Below are positions 1 to 9,758 of a DNA stretch of 49,135 nt, piece after piece. Every line of letters starts with the position of its first letter. The first letter of the stretch is position 1. The translations under genes and the position numbers were made by a program. Origin of the DNA: Gammaproteobacteria bacterium (GTDB lineage Bacteria > Pseudomonadota > Gammaproteobacteria > Chromatiales > Chromatiaceae); contig RZZN01000030.1 of NCBI GenBank assembly GCA_009929855.1, positions 1 to 49,135 of the forward strand. The letters are read 5' to 3'. Below the pieces are notes generated by a model. That model was not told where the DNA came from. It was given only the letters and a program-made list of their open reading frames with translations, and searched no databases.

Positions 1-2425
1 GCTCCAGCTCCGGCAGGGTCGCTGCATACCGCTCCGCCAGCTCTCGGATGCGCCCGGTCAGGGTTTGGGAGACGCGATCCAGCTCGCCCTGCACCGCCGA
101 TTCGAGCCGCGCCATCCATTTGTCGTCCACCACCAGGGCCTTGATCTCGGACTCGGTGAGCTTGGGATACTTGGCGTCGATCTCCCTGTCCAGGGCCTCC
201 TGCGCGGTCTTGCGCTTGGCCTTGGTGTCGGCCTGGCGCTCCAGCAGATCCGCATAGGCCAGCAGGGCAGCGCGCTCCTCGATGTCAAGCGGGTCCTTGC
301 CAATCTCCTTCAGTCGCGTCTTGACGGCCTTGGCGGTGATCTTCTGCTTGTCGCCCTCGCCCTCGACGACCTCCGCCAGCAGCCCGTCCTCGCCGCCCTG
401 CTCCTCACGCTGTTCGTCGAGCTGTTGTTCAATGGAGGTCAGCGAGGCGTCAAGGGCCTCGATGGCGTCGCGTTCGGCGGCGAAGTAGCGGGCGACCAGG
501 ATGGACGCGGGGATCAGGTCCGACTTGAAGCGGCGCCGGCCCTTCAGATAGTCATGGGGCTCAGGCCAGACGAGCCTGTTGTCCTTGTTCTTCACCTGGA
601 CGATCTCGCGGGGCTGCGCGCCCTCGACCCAGCCGTCGGCGGCGATCAGGTAGCAGTCGTCCTGCATGGTCTCGGCCCAGTAGTCCATCAGGTGCTGGTA
701 GATGTCATAGGCATCGAGCAGCGGCGCCGGGCGGAAGGCGGCGAGCAGGTCCTCGGCGATGGTCTCGATCAGGTCCTTGGGGTGGCCATCCTGGCCGAAC
801 CCGGTCAGGCGCGGGGTGGTGGCGGTGCGCCAGTCGGTGAACAGTTGGGTGACCGATCGGTTGAAGGCGGCGAATTCCTCATGGCCAAGGATGGCGGCCT
901 TGATCTCCGGCAGTGGGCGCTTGAGCCGGGCATAGCCGGGGCGGTCGGCGGGCTCGAAAAGGGCGGCGCGCACGCCGGGAAGCACCCGCCAGTAGGCGGC
1001 CAGCTTGCTGTCGGGCGCGTCCAGATCGCGCTCCGGGATGCCGCCATTCAGGTGGGCGTCGATGTCTTGCAAATCCTCGGGCTCGGTGCTGTCGATGTAG
1101 CGCGGCAGGTTGAGGTTGTAATCGTTCTTGGGGTCGACGATCTCGTCGAACGGCACCAGTCGGGCATAGCGCGGGGTGTCGATCTGCCGGTTGAAGGTGT
1201 CGACGATCCGGTGGATGTCCTGCTCGCGCAGCCGATTCTTGTTGCCGTCCTTGATGAACCCCTTGGAGGCGTCGATCATGAAGACACCTCTGCGCGCCGC
1301 GGCATTCGCCTTGTCGAGCACCAGGATGCAGGCGGGGATGCCGGTGCCGTAGAAGAGATTGGCGGGCAGGCCGATGATGCCCTTGAGCATCCCGGAGCGG
1401 ACCAGGTTTTGGCGGATGACGGCCTCCGCATTGCCGCGGAAGAGCACGCCATGGGGCAGGATGCAGGCGGCCTGACCCGCGCTCTTCATGGAGCGGATGA
1501 TGTGGAGCAGGTAGGCATAGTCGCCCTGCTTGGCTGGCGGCTCGCCCCAGGCGAAGCGCTGATAGGGGTCTTTCGCGGCAGTGAGGCCCGTGCTCCAGGT
1601 CTTATCAGAAAAGGGCGGATTGGCAACCACGTAGTCATAGGTGCGCAGGCGTTCGCCGTCCTTGAACTTCGGCGCGGCCAGGGTGTTGCCGGAGAGGATA
1701 TTGGCGGTCGGGAAGTCGTGCAGGATCATGTTCATGCGGGCCAGACCGGCGGTGGTCACGTCCTTCTCCTGGCCCTCAAGGGTGATGTGCTTGCCGGCCT
1801 GCGCGGCCACTTTCAGCAGCAGCGAACCCGATCCGCACGTGGGGTCGTAAGCGGTCGTGGATGCCTTGGTGTTGTGCGGGCCGATGCCGATCACCTTCGC
1901 AATGACCCGGCTGACCTCGGCGGGGGTATAGAACTGGCCCTTGCTCTTGCCACTCTCGGTGGCGAAGTGCCGCATCAGGTACTCGTAGGCGTCGCCCAGG
2001 ATGTCGTCGTGCTCGGCGCGGTTCTGGGAGAAGTCGAGTGTCGGATTCTGAAAGATGCCAATCAGGTTCGACAGCCGCTCGACCATTGCCGACCCTTCGC
2101 CGAGCTTGTTGGGGTCGTTGAAGTCGGGGAAGTCGCTCTTGGACAGGCGGGCGTTGCTGTCCACCAGGGGCGCGATGATCTGCTTGTTGATCCGGTCACC
2201 GATGTCGCTCTTGCCCTTGAGGGCGACCATGTCCTTGAAGCTCGCGCCCTTGGGAATCGTCACCGGCGGGGAAAAGGCGTCGCTGTCCCCGTACTTGTCG
2301 GTGATGTACTTGATGAACAGCATGAAGAGAACATAGTCCTTGTACTGGCTGGCGTCCATGCCGCCACGCAGCTCATCGCAGGAGGCCCAGAGGGAGGAGT
2401 AGAGGTCGGATTTCTTGATGGCCAT
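1..2425 (-). CDS. hsdM: Type I restriction-modification DNA methylase subunit M (partial)
   Basis: Encodes at least 808 residues of an N6-adenine DNA methyltransferase, the modification subunit of a type I restriction system; the C-terminus runs off the left edge. An N-terminal HsdM helical domain (about residues 1-150) is followed by the SAM-binding motif DPTCGSGS at 194-201 and the catalytic NPPF motif at 269-272. An acidic, probably coiled C-terminal extension follows residue 560 or so. At over 800 residues it belongs to the long HsdM variants rather than the ~500-residue classical type. The ATG at 2425 has an AAGG ribosome-binding sequence six bases upstream. The specificity and restriction subunits would be expected further left, outside the window. 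The gene sits beside the 3' end of a tRNA, a common position for transferred modules. Confidence 0.93.
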   Translation of the reverse strand, partial: MAIKKSDLYSSLWASCDELRGGMDASQYKDYVLFMLFIKYITDKYGDSDAFSPPVTIPKGASFKDMVALKGKSDIGDRINKQIIAPLVDSNARLSKSDFPDFNDPNKLGEGSAMVERLSNLIGIFQNPTLDFSQNRAEHDDILGDAYEYLMRHFATESGKSKGQFYTPAEVSRVIAKVIGIGPHNTKASTTAYDPTCGSGSLLLKVAAQAGKHITLEGQEKDVTTAGLARMNMILHDFPTANILSGNTLAAPKFKDGERLRTYDYVVANPPFSDKTWSTGLTAAKDPYQRFAWGEPPAKQGDYAYLLHIIRSMKSAGQAACILPHGVLFRGNAEAVIRQNLVRSGMLKGIIGLPANLFYGTGIPACILVLDKANAAARRGVFMIDASKGFIKDGNKNRLREQDIHRIVDTFNRQIDTPRYARLVPFDEIVDPKNDYNLNLPRYIDSTEPEDLQDIDAHLNGGIPERDLDAPDSKLAAYWRVLPGVRAALFEPADRPGYARLKRPLPEIKAAILGHEEFAAFNRSVTQLFTDWRTATTPRLTGFGQDGHPKDLIETIAEDLLAAFRPAPLLDAYDIYQHLMDYWAETMQDDCYLIAADGWVEGAQPREIVQVKNKDNRLVWPEPHDYLKGRRRFKSDLIPASILVARYFAAERDAIEALDASLTSIEQQLDEQREEQGGEDGLLAEVVEGEGDKQKITAKAVKTRLKEIGKDPLDIEERAALLAYADLLERQADTKAKRKTAQEALDREIDAKYPKLTESEIKALVVDDKWMARLESAVQGELDRVSQTLTGRIRELAERYAATLPELE

Positions 2426-2816
2426 ACTTGCCTTGTTCGCGTTCCGGTTTCCGTGACGTGCCGTTGGCCCTCAGGAGCTGTGCCTGTCGCCCGGGAATCG
2501 CCAGGTCGCTTCTCACACAGCGATGCCCAATCATCACTTCGAGCAGATCTGCCAGTGTTCCGTTACACTCTTCGGCTCGGACTTCACCGCAGGCTCTATC
2601 AGTACCATGATGGTTTTGGACTTGAGAGCTGCCCTCGAGCCACCTCTTGGCGGGTGTGGACGCTGCATGTACCGCGGATAACCTTCTTCGATATCAGCCC
2701 GAGCGTCTTCGGTCTCACTCCTGAGCGAGTCACACGATGAGTCGCAGTCAAGGACGCGATTGATGATCATCCGTGCGCCCAGATGCGGCTGATGCGCTTC
2801 CAAGTCTTTGTTTTTA
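2426..2816. other. Intergenic stretch between hsdM and tRNA-Ile, no gene recognised
   Basis: This 391-base stretch is less GC-rich than its surroundings. It holds the presumed promoter of hsdM and no recognisable coding signal. A leftward 89-codon frame at 2534-2803 has no ribosome-binding site I can defend and no recognisable domain, so it is not called. The stretch begins directly after the encoded CCA of the tRNA. Confidence 0.5.
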
Positions 2817-2892
<76 letters not shown>

Positions 2893-2913
2893 GCTGGGGC
2901 GGTTGACAGTGTG

Positions 2914-2933
2914 GTCCACCGTCCCTGGTGGAG
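2914..2933 (-). terminator. Hairpin downstream of rpoD (possible terminator)
   Basis: TCCACC and GGTGGA (2915-2920 and 2927-2932) form a six-pair stem with a six-base loop between the rpoD stop and the tRNA. There is no T-run, so this is a weak terminator candidate or a processing hairpin ahead of the tRNA. Confidence 0.3.
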
Positions 2934-2962
2934 CATCGACCCTCCTTGGCGGCGGATCGAGC

Positions 2963-4804
<1,842 letters not shown>

Positions 4805-4883
4805 CGGATATCCTGGGTAGACGGCGGATGTCGATATGGCGGAGAACTGGGCAGTCTATCACATGACGAGAGATCGCTTCCAG

Positions 4884-6638
4884 TCACCTTCGGCGGGTGC
4901 GCGCAGCGGCCGCTTCGCGCTCGAGTCGAGCACGCGCATCCTCGCTCCACGCGGTGGTGGTCGACTGGTTGAGTGGACGACGCCGATCTTCCTTGCGGAC
5001 ATCCTCGCTGATCCGGTTCAACGCACCGAGAAACTCATCCACGATGCCCTCCAGCGGGATATCGCCGAGTATGGGATCAACGCTCAGCCGCTGGAGATAG
5101 GAGAAGTGATGGTGCTCTCGCCAGCGCTCAACCAGTGCCGCCTTGGAGAGAGTTGGGTGGCTTGAAATCATTTCAAGCAGTTGAACGAGTATTTCGACAC
5201 CCGGATTCGACCAGCGACGCCAGTCGTCCGCGACCTCGCTCACCCGCTCGGCCAGCTCCGGATGATTGAGCAGCAAGGCGATCGCCAGGGCGATCCGGGA
5301 CGGCCTGTTGGGCCTGGGGGGCATGCCCGGGCGCGCCACCCCAGCGCGGGCCGGACGGCTCGGGGATGGCCGCGCGACGCTCGACAGCCCCGCCAACTCG
5401 ACCAGACGCTGGTTGAGCAGATCACGATAGATCCCTCCAGGCATGCCCTGGATGAGCGGCTCGGCGAGCGAGACGAGTCGTGCGCGACCATCCATGCTGG
5501 CCATGTCGACCTGGCGCGACAACTGATCGATCAGAAACTCGGACAAGGGCTGGGCGGTCTGCAGACGCGTCCGAAAGGCCTCGACGCCCTCGGCGCGGAT
5601 CAGTGTATCCGGATCCTCACCCTCGGGAAGGAAGAGAAAGCGGATCGACTGATGCCCGCTCACCGTCGGCAATGCGGTTTGCAGTGCCTTCCAGGCCGCC
5701 GCGCGACCCGCGCGATCACCATCGAAGCAGAACACCACCTCCGGGGCAATCCGCCCGAGCAGCTGGAGATGCTCGGGCGTGGTCGCGGTCCCGAGGGTCG
5801 CCACCACGTTGGTCAGGCCATACTGGGCCAACGCGATCACATCCAGATAGCCCTCGACGACCAGCATGAACCCTGGTTGTCGCTGCGCCTGCTGGGCCTC
5901 GAAGAGACCATAGAGTGCGCGGCCCTTGTGAAAGAGCGGGGTCTCGGGTGAGTTGAGATACTTGGGCTTGCCATCGCCGAGCAGACGCCCACCGAAGCCG
6001 ATGACGCGACCACGCCGATCGCGAATCGGAAAGATGATGCGACCACGAAAGCGATCGCGCCGACGTCCCTCGTACTCGACGATCAGGCCAGTGGTGAGCA
6101 GCCCTTGCTGGGCGGCTTGATCGACGCCGAGTCGGGTCAGGATGGGATCGCCAACCGCCGGGGCGAAACCGAGACCGAAACGTGCCGCGATCTCGCCCGA
6201 GAGTCCACGCCCCTTGAGATATTCGACCGCCGCGGAGGCCGCGGGATGGACCCTGAGCAGCTCACGATAGGCGTCGGAGGCACGTGCGAGCAAGGCATGA
6301 AGGGGAGCGTGATCCGGTCCACTCGCGGCCACCCCACCCTCGACGGGTACGGTCAAGCCGGCACGGCGGGCCAGCTCGTCGATCGCCTCGCGGAATGACA
6401 GTCGATCGTATTCCATGAGGAAGCCGATCGCGCTTCCGTTCGCGCCACACCCGAAACAATGATAGAACTGCTTGGAGGGGCTGACCGTGAATGAGGGGGT
6501 GCGTTCCTCGTGGAAGGGACAGCGCGCTTCGAAGTCCTTGCCCGCCTTGCGGATCTGGATGCGCGTGCCGATCACATCGACGATGTCGGTGCGCGCGAGC
6601 AGCTCGTCGATGAATTCAGGCGGGATCCGACCGGACAT
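4884..6638 (-). CDS. dnaG: DNA primase
   Basis: A 584-residue primase that lays down RNA primers at the replication fork. The N-terminal CHC2 zinc-binding domain shows C40, H43, C61 and C64. The catalytic TOPRIM domain (about 255-340) carries the VVEGYLDVI glutamate motif and DGDRAG. The C-terminal region after about 430 should bind DnaB helicase and is less conserved. The length is normal for the family. It lies between yqeY (168 bases upstream) and rpoD (79 bases downstream), the usual order in many gammaproteobacteria. Confidence 0.98.
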   Translation of the reverse strand: MSGRIPPEFIDELLARTDIVDVIGTRIQIRKAGKDFEARCPFHEERTPSFTVSPSKQFYHCFGCGANGSAIGFLMEYDRLSFREAIDELARRAGLTVPVEGGVAASGPDHAPLHALLARASDAYRELLRVHPAASAAVEYLKGRGLSGEIAARFGLGFAPAVGDPILTRLGVDQAAQQGLLTTGLIVEYEGRRRDRFRGRIIFPIRDRRGRVIGFGGRLLGDGKPKYLNSPETPLFHKGRALYGLFEAQQAQRQPGFMLVVEGYLDVIALAQYGLTNVVATLGTATTPEHLQLLGRIAPEVVFCFDGDRAGRAAAWKALQTALPTVSGHQSIRFLFLPEGEDPDTLIRAEGVEAFRTRLQTAQPLSEFLIDQLSRQVDMASMDGRARLVSLAEPLIQGMPGGIYRDLLNQRLVELAGLSSVARPSPSRPARAGVARPGMPPRPNRPSRIALAIALLLNHPELAERVSEVADDWRRWSNPGVEILVQLLEMISSHPTLSKAALVERWREHHHFSYLQRLSVDPILGDIPLEGIVDEFLGALNRISEDVRKEDRRRPLNQSTTTAWSEDARARLEREAAAARTRRR

Positions 6639-6806
6639 TCACGCGCCACCCCTGGTGTGGTTGCGAGCATGGAGGCGATTCGCCGCGCGCGGCGGGTCTT
6701 GAGGAATCCGATCGCGCGGGCTGTCGCGGCGCCTCTCGCTGGCCCAGCCTCTCCGGGTCGCTCGGCAACTGGATGGGCTGGTCGTGACGAGCGTGCCGCC
6801 GGGGGT

Positions 6807-7250
6807 TCAGGCCGCCAGGCGCGCCTTGACTTGTGCGCTCACTGCACCGAGATCCGCGCGGCCCTGCATCTGTCCCTTCAGGATCGCCATGACCCGTCCC
6901 ATGTCGGCGATACCCCGCGCGTCGGCTGCCACGATCGCCGCATCGATCGCGTTGACGATCTCCTCGGCGTTCAGGGCTTGCGGGAGATAGGTCTGGATGA
7001 CCTGGATCTCGAAGCGCTCGACCGCGGCGAGATCCTCGCGACCGGCGGCCTCGTACTGGGCGATCGAGTCGCGCCGCTGCTTGAGCATCTTGTCGAGGAC
7101 GACGATGATTTGAGCATCATCGAGCTCGATCCGCTCATCGACCTCGCGTTGCTTGATCGCCGCCAGGATCAGACGGATCGCACCCAGGCGCGTCTTCTCG
7201 CCCGCCTTCATGGAGGCCTTCATGTCATCCTGGATCGTTTGCTTGAGCAT
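6807..7250 (-). CDS. yqeY: GatB/YqeY domain-containing protein
   Basis: A 147-residue protein of the GatB/YqeY family, resembling the C-terminal domain of the GatB amidotransferase subunit. The start (MLKQTIQDDMKASMKAGEK), the LGAIRLILAAIKQREVDER segment and the Y-LP-L motif near residue 120 are typical. Family members may act in tRNA-dependent amidation or tRNA handling, but the function of the stand-alone form is not established. It follows rpsU by 32 bases. E. coli lacks this gene here, while pseudomonads and many other gammaproteobacteria have it. Confidence 0.93.
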   Translation of the reverse strand: MLKQTIQDDMKASMKAGEKTRLGAIRLILAAIKQREVDERIELDDAQIIVVLDKMLKQRRDSIAQYEAAGREDLAAVERFEIQVIQTYLPQALNAEEIVNAIDAAIVAADARGIADMGRVMAILKGQMQGRADLGAVSAQVKARLAA

Positions 7251-7282
7251 CGGGTCTAGACCTCATCCGAGCAGGATCGGAC

Positions 7283-7498
7283 TCAGTACGGACGCTCCCA
7301 ACGACGCGATTCGCGCTGGAGCTTCTTCTGATGACGCTTCACGGCCGCAGCTTTCTTGCGTTTCCGCTCGGCGGTCGGCTTCTCATAGAACTCACGACGG
7401 CGCACCTCGGCAAGCACACCTGCCTTTTCGCAGGAGCGCTTGAAACGGCGCATGGCGACTTCGAAGGGCTCGTTCTCTTTGACTCGCACGCTGGGCAT
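7283..7498 (-). CDS. rpsU: 30S ribosomal protein S21
   Basis: A 71-residue, strongly basic ribosomal protein with the family-typical opening [20 protein letters not shown] and a C-terminal [17 protein letters not shown] segment. S21 joins the small subunit late and helps initiation. It is the first gene of the macromolecular synthesis operon. I chose the ATG at 7498 because the conserved N-terminus begins there; the frame stays open upstream but that part is unrelated to S21. Confidence 0.98.
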   Translation of the reverse strand: MPSVRVKENEPFEVAMRRFKRSCEKAGVLAEVRRREFYEKPTAERKRKKAAAVKRHQKKLQRESRRWERPY

Positions 7499-7557
7499 GG
7501 ATGATCCTTTGAGTTGACTCCAGAGGGGGAGAAGGACGGTGAACGTAAAACCGTAGG

Positions 7558-7587
7558 ATTTTAGCCGAAGCCCCCGACCGAATGCAA
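7558..7587 (-). promoter_or_regulatory. Candidate sigma-70 promoter of rpsU
   Basis: Read leftward, TTGCAT (7587-7582) and TAAAAT (7563-7558) are separated by 18 bases, about 60 bases before the rpsU start. The -10 matches the consensus in five of six positions; the -35 is weak (three of six). Confidence 0.55.
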
Positions 7588-7630
7588 TGCATGACTCCAA
7601 TGCGAAAGAGGGCCGGAGCCTCCTGGCCCA

Positions 7631-7742
7631 GAGGAGTCCGGACCTCCCCGCCCAGAGGAGTCGGGGTCTCCACAGAGGAGTCGGGGCGTCCTCGCCCAGA
7701 GGAGTCGGGGTCTCCACAGAGGAGTCGGGGCGTCCTCGCCCC
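7631..7742. repeat. Repeat array A: GAGGAGTCGGGG units, alternating 24/20-bp spacing
   Basis: Units beginning GAGGAGTC start at 7631, 7655, 7675, 7699 and 7719, spaced 24, 20, 24 and 20 bases. This gives a 44-base composite (one spacer ends GTCCTCGCCCA, the other TCTCCACA) repeated about twice. The core is the reverse complement of the core in the array at 7841-7980, so the two arrays face each other across about 98 bases. The repeat lies between rpsU and tRNA-Thr. Confidence 0.9.
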
Positions 7743-7840
7743 GAGTAAGGGCAGTCGCGAGGCGGATCCCGGGGCAGAGCACTCATGGGGATGTTGCCCT
7801 GGCCGGTTGGTGCGGGAAGATCCTCACTCGGGGCCTGGAG

Positions 7841-7980
7841 GCCCCGACTCCTCTATGGAGGCCCCGACTCCTCTATGGAGGCCCCGGCTCTTCTATGGAG
7901 GCACTGGCTCTTCTATGGAGGCACCGGCTCTTCTATGGAGGCCCCGACTCCTCTATGGAGGCACCGGCTCCTCTGTGAAG
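7841..7980. repeat. Repeat array B: seven 20-bp units, inverted relative to array A
   Basis: Seven consecutive units of exactly 20 bases start at 7841, 7861, 7881, 7901, 7921, 7941 and 7961. The consensus is gccccgactcctctatggag, with CACTGG, CACCGG, CTTCTAT and CTCTGTGAAG variants; a degenerate eighth unit follows at 7981. The period is not a multiple of three, and all frames stay open across it only because the unit has no stop in any phase. The spacing without spacers rules out CRISPR. Confidence 0.95.
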
Positions 7981-8021
7981 GCCTTGGCTCCATCCGGCCG
8001 TGTGGATCATCACGCGGGGGC

Positions 8022-8051
8022 TTGGAAAACACCGCGGTTTGCGTCTATGAT
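8022..8051 (+). promoter_or_regulatory. Candidate promoter of tRNA-Thr
   Basis: TTGGAA (8022-8027) and TATGAT (8046-8051) are 18 bases apart, with the mature tRNA beginning 14 bases downstream of the -10 element. Both hexamers are good matches (four and five of six), and the position is right for a tRNA promoter. Confidence 0.6.
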
Positions 8052-8064
8052 TGCGTGCTCATGC

Positions 8065-8140
<76 letters not shown>

Positions 8141-8165
8141 GACAACGCGTGGCGATGTTCAAGTG

Positions 8166-8182
8166 GCTGGCCCCCCGCCAGC
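8166..8182 (+). terminator. Hairpin after tRNA-Thr (weak terminator candidate)
   Basis: GCTGGC (8166-8171), a five-C loop and GCCAGC (8177-8182) form a stable stem 26 bases after the tRNA. The following sequence is only mildly T-rich (CCTTGTTTC), so intrinsic termination is uncertain. Confidence 0.35.
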
Positions 8183-8253
8183 TGGACCGATCCTTGTTTC
8201 GATTCTCGGCCCACGGCCTGCTCGACACGCCGCGAACTCGTCGCGTCCGCCTG

Positions 8254-8329
8254 GATCCAGGCCCAATCGAGCCGATCCAGGTCCGATCGAAATCTTGCAC
8301 GCATTCGTAAAATCTTGCACGCACTCGGG
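8254..8329. repeat. Two adjacent 20-bp tandem duplications
   Basis: GATCCAGGCCCAATCGA at 8254 recurs as GATCCAGGTCCGATCGA at 8274, exactly 20 bases later. Directly after, AAATCTTGCACGCATTCGTA at 8290 recurs as AAATCTTGCACGCACTCGGG at 8310, again 20 bases later. The second unit carries ACGCATTCGTAA (8299-8310), identical to the tRNA-Thr anticodon arm segment at 8091-8102. The 460 bases from 8141 to 8600 contain these repeats, the hairpin at 8166 and short palindromes, but no gene I can support. Confidence 0.85.
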
Positions 8330-8600
8330 TCGGCGCAGCCGTCACCACCCGGCTGTTCGCGCCTTCGCGCGTGGCCCAGACCGCGCCGAATGCCGAGCCG
8401 CCGGACCTGCACGACGAACATCGTGGCATGGACATGGTCCATCTCCCTCAAGGAAACGCTGAAATATTCGGATCCCGTTGGATCGGAGGTGGGAATATCA
8501 GCGACGTGCGATGGGCTACCGTCGCGGTTCTGAAATTGATCAGCGACTCCCTAATGGTTTCAACCGGTCTCTCGACCAATCGGCACTTCGTGAGGATGTC

Positions 8601-9758
8601 TTGAATCTGCGATCCATCATCGGTATCGGTGCACTGGCAGTGCTCGCGGCGCTTCAGGGTGGCTGTGCGAGCGCCCCTTCGTCTCAACAAGCCGTTATCG
8701 CGCCGGCGGCCTTCGAGATCGGCAGCCGGCCTTATGCCTCATTTCCCGGCGGATCGCGCGCCGAAGTGAAGGCGCTCGCCATGGGCGCCGCGAAGAGCCG
8801 TGCCTGGACCATCGTCGAGTCGACCGATGATCGACTGGTGATGAATCGGGTGGTCGACTCGCGCTCGCCGCTCGGGCAGGAGATCGCGGCGCTCGGCCTC
8901 CCGTCCGGTACCCTGATCGAGGTCACCTCCCATTTCCTGAACGAAGGCGGTGGCACCACGGTCGCGCTCGACGCGGCGCTGGTCGCGACGCTCGCGGGTG
9001 AGCCGACCCGCACGGACTACACCGAGACCTTCCGGCCAGCGCTCACCGAATCGCTGAATTCGCTGCGCGAATCCTGGACCCAGAACCGCGCGCGCGTGGC
9101 GCGCGCGGCCCCGCCACTGGGTGCAGCCACCGCAAGCGCTGCGCAAGACGGGGCGGGCGAGGACGGGATCGCCCAGCTCGACGAGGCCAGCGAGCGCCAG
9201 CCCGCGGCATGGACGAACGAGGCCGCGGCCGCCGTGATCGCGCCACCGGCCACGCCCACCGCCGCGCGGACACCGACACCTGCGCCAGCTGTCCCGACGA
9301 CCCAGGCTGTCAGCTCGGCGCCTCGTCCGCCCGCCCCTGTGCCCGCCCCCGCCAGCCCGGTGCGCCTCGCCGATCGTCCCGTCTCCACCACCACGCCGGC
9401 GGGTGTTCAGAGCCGCACGCCGGCACCCGTCGTCGATGCCAGTCCAATCTTGAGGCGCGAGGCACCCGCCGCGGCCTCGCAACCGATGACGCTTCCCGCG
9501 CCCGCACCGGCGACCGTGCCAGTCAGCGCGCCGGATCCGTCCGTTGGCAATCTGGTGGCGCTCTACCCCGCACCCCCCGCCGCCAGCTGGTCCCAGCATG
9601 CCGAGCAGTATGCCCGGCTGCGCGGCTGCAACGTGACGGCACAGGGCGCCATCCTGATCGAATCGCGCACCGACGGCGAGGTCCATCGCGTGCCCTGTGA
9701 AGGGTCCGATAGTGTCTGGGTCCAATGCTGGAATGGTGAGTGTCGCGGATTGCTCTAG
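8601..9758 (+). CDS. Putative lipoprotein with C-terminal four-cysteine domain (paralog 1)
   Basis: Function unknown. From the TTG at 8601 (preceded by AGGA) it has 385 residues: a hydrophobic signal sequence ending LQGGC (Cys22), suggesting a lipoprotein although the lipobox is imperfect (Q at -3). An alpha/beta-looking domain follows (about 45-165), then a Pro/Ala/Thr-rich linker (about 170-325), then a compact terminal domain with four cysteines in the pattern RGC, HRVPC, VQC and GEC. Both folded domains align with the next gene. Motifs shared in the first domain include LI-V-S-F--E--GT-V-L and SLR--W-Q-R. An upstream in-frame start at 8478 would bury the signal sequence, so it was not used. 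Its last 19 bases overlap the next gene, which suggests co-translation. Confidence 0.75.
   Translation: MNLRSIIGIGALAVLAALQGGCASAPSSQQAVIAPAAFEIGSRPYASFPGGSRAEVKALAMGAAKSRAWTIVESTDDRLVMNRVVDSRSPLGQEIAALGLPSGTLIEVTSHFLNEGGGTTVALDAALVATLAGEPTRTDYTETFRPALTESLNSLRESWTQNRARVARAAPPLGAATASAAQDGAGEDGIAQLDEASERQPAAWTNEAAAAVIAPPATPTAARTPTPAPAVPTTQAVSSAPRPPAPVPAPASPVRLADRPVSTTTPAGVQSRTPAPVVDASPILRREAPAAASQPMTLPAPAPATVPVSAPDPSVGNLVALYPAPPAASWSQHAEQYARLRGCNVTAQGAILIESRTDGEVHRVPCEGSDSVWVQCWNGECRGLL

Noticed and set aside
65-2740. An 891-codon rightward open frame opposite hsdM
   Set aside because: It is the antisense of the clearly recognisable methylase frame. Long antisense frames are expected in GC-rich coding DNA, and its translation has no domain.
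2534-2803. An 89-codon leftward frame between tRNA-Ile and hsdM
   Set aside because: No recognisable domain and no convincing ribosome-binding site; it begins within a few bases of the tRNA 3' end.
7631-7980. CRISPR array
   Set aside because: The units are directly adjacent or separated by conserved short spacers; there are no unique spacers and no cas genes.
8427-8510. Nested short palindromes (ATGGAC-ATG-GTCCAT and ATATTC...GAATAT) upstream of the lipoprotein gene
   Set aside because: Short and imperfect; chance occurrence in this length is likely and no promoter elements are placed around them.
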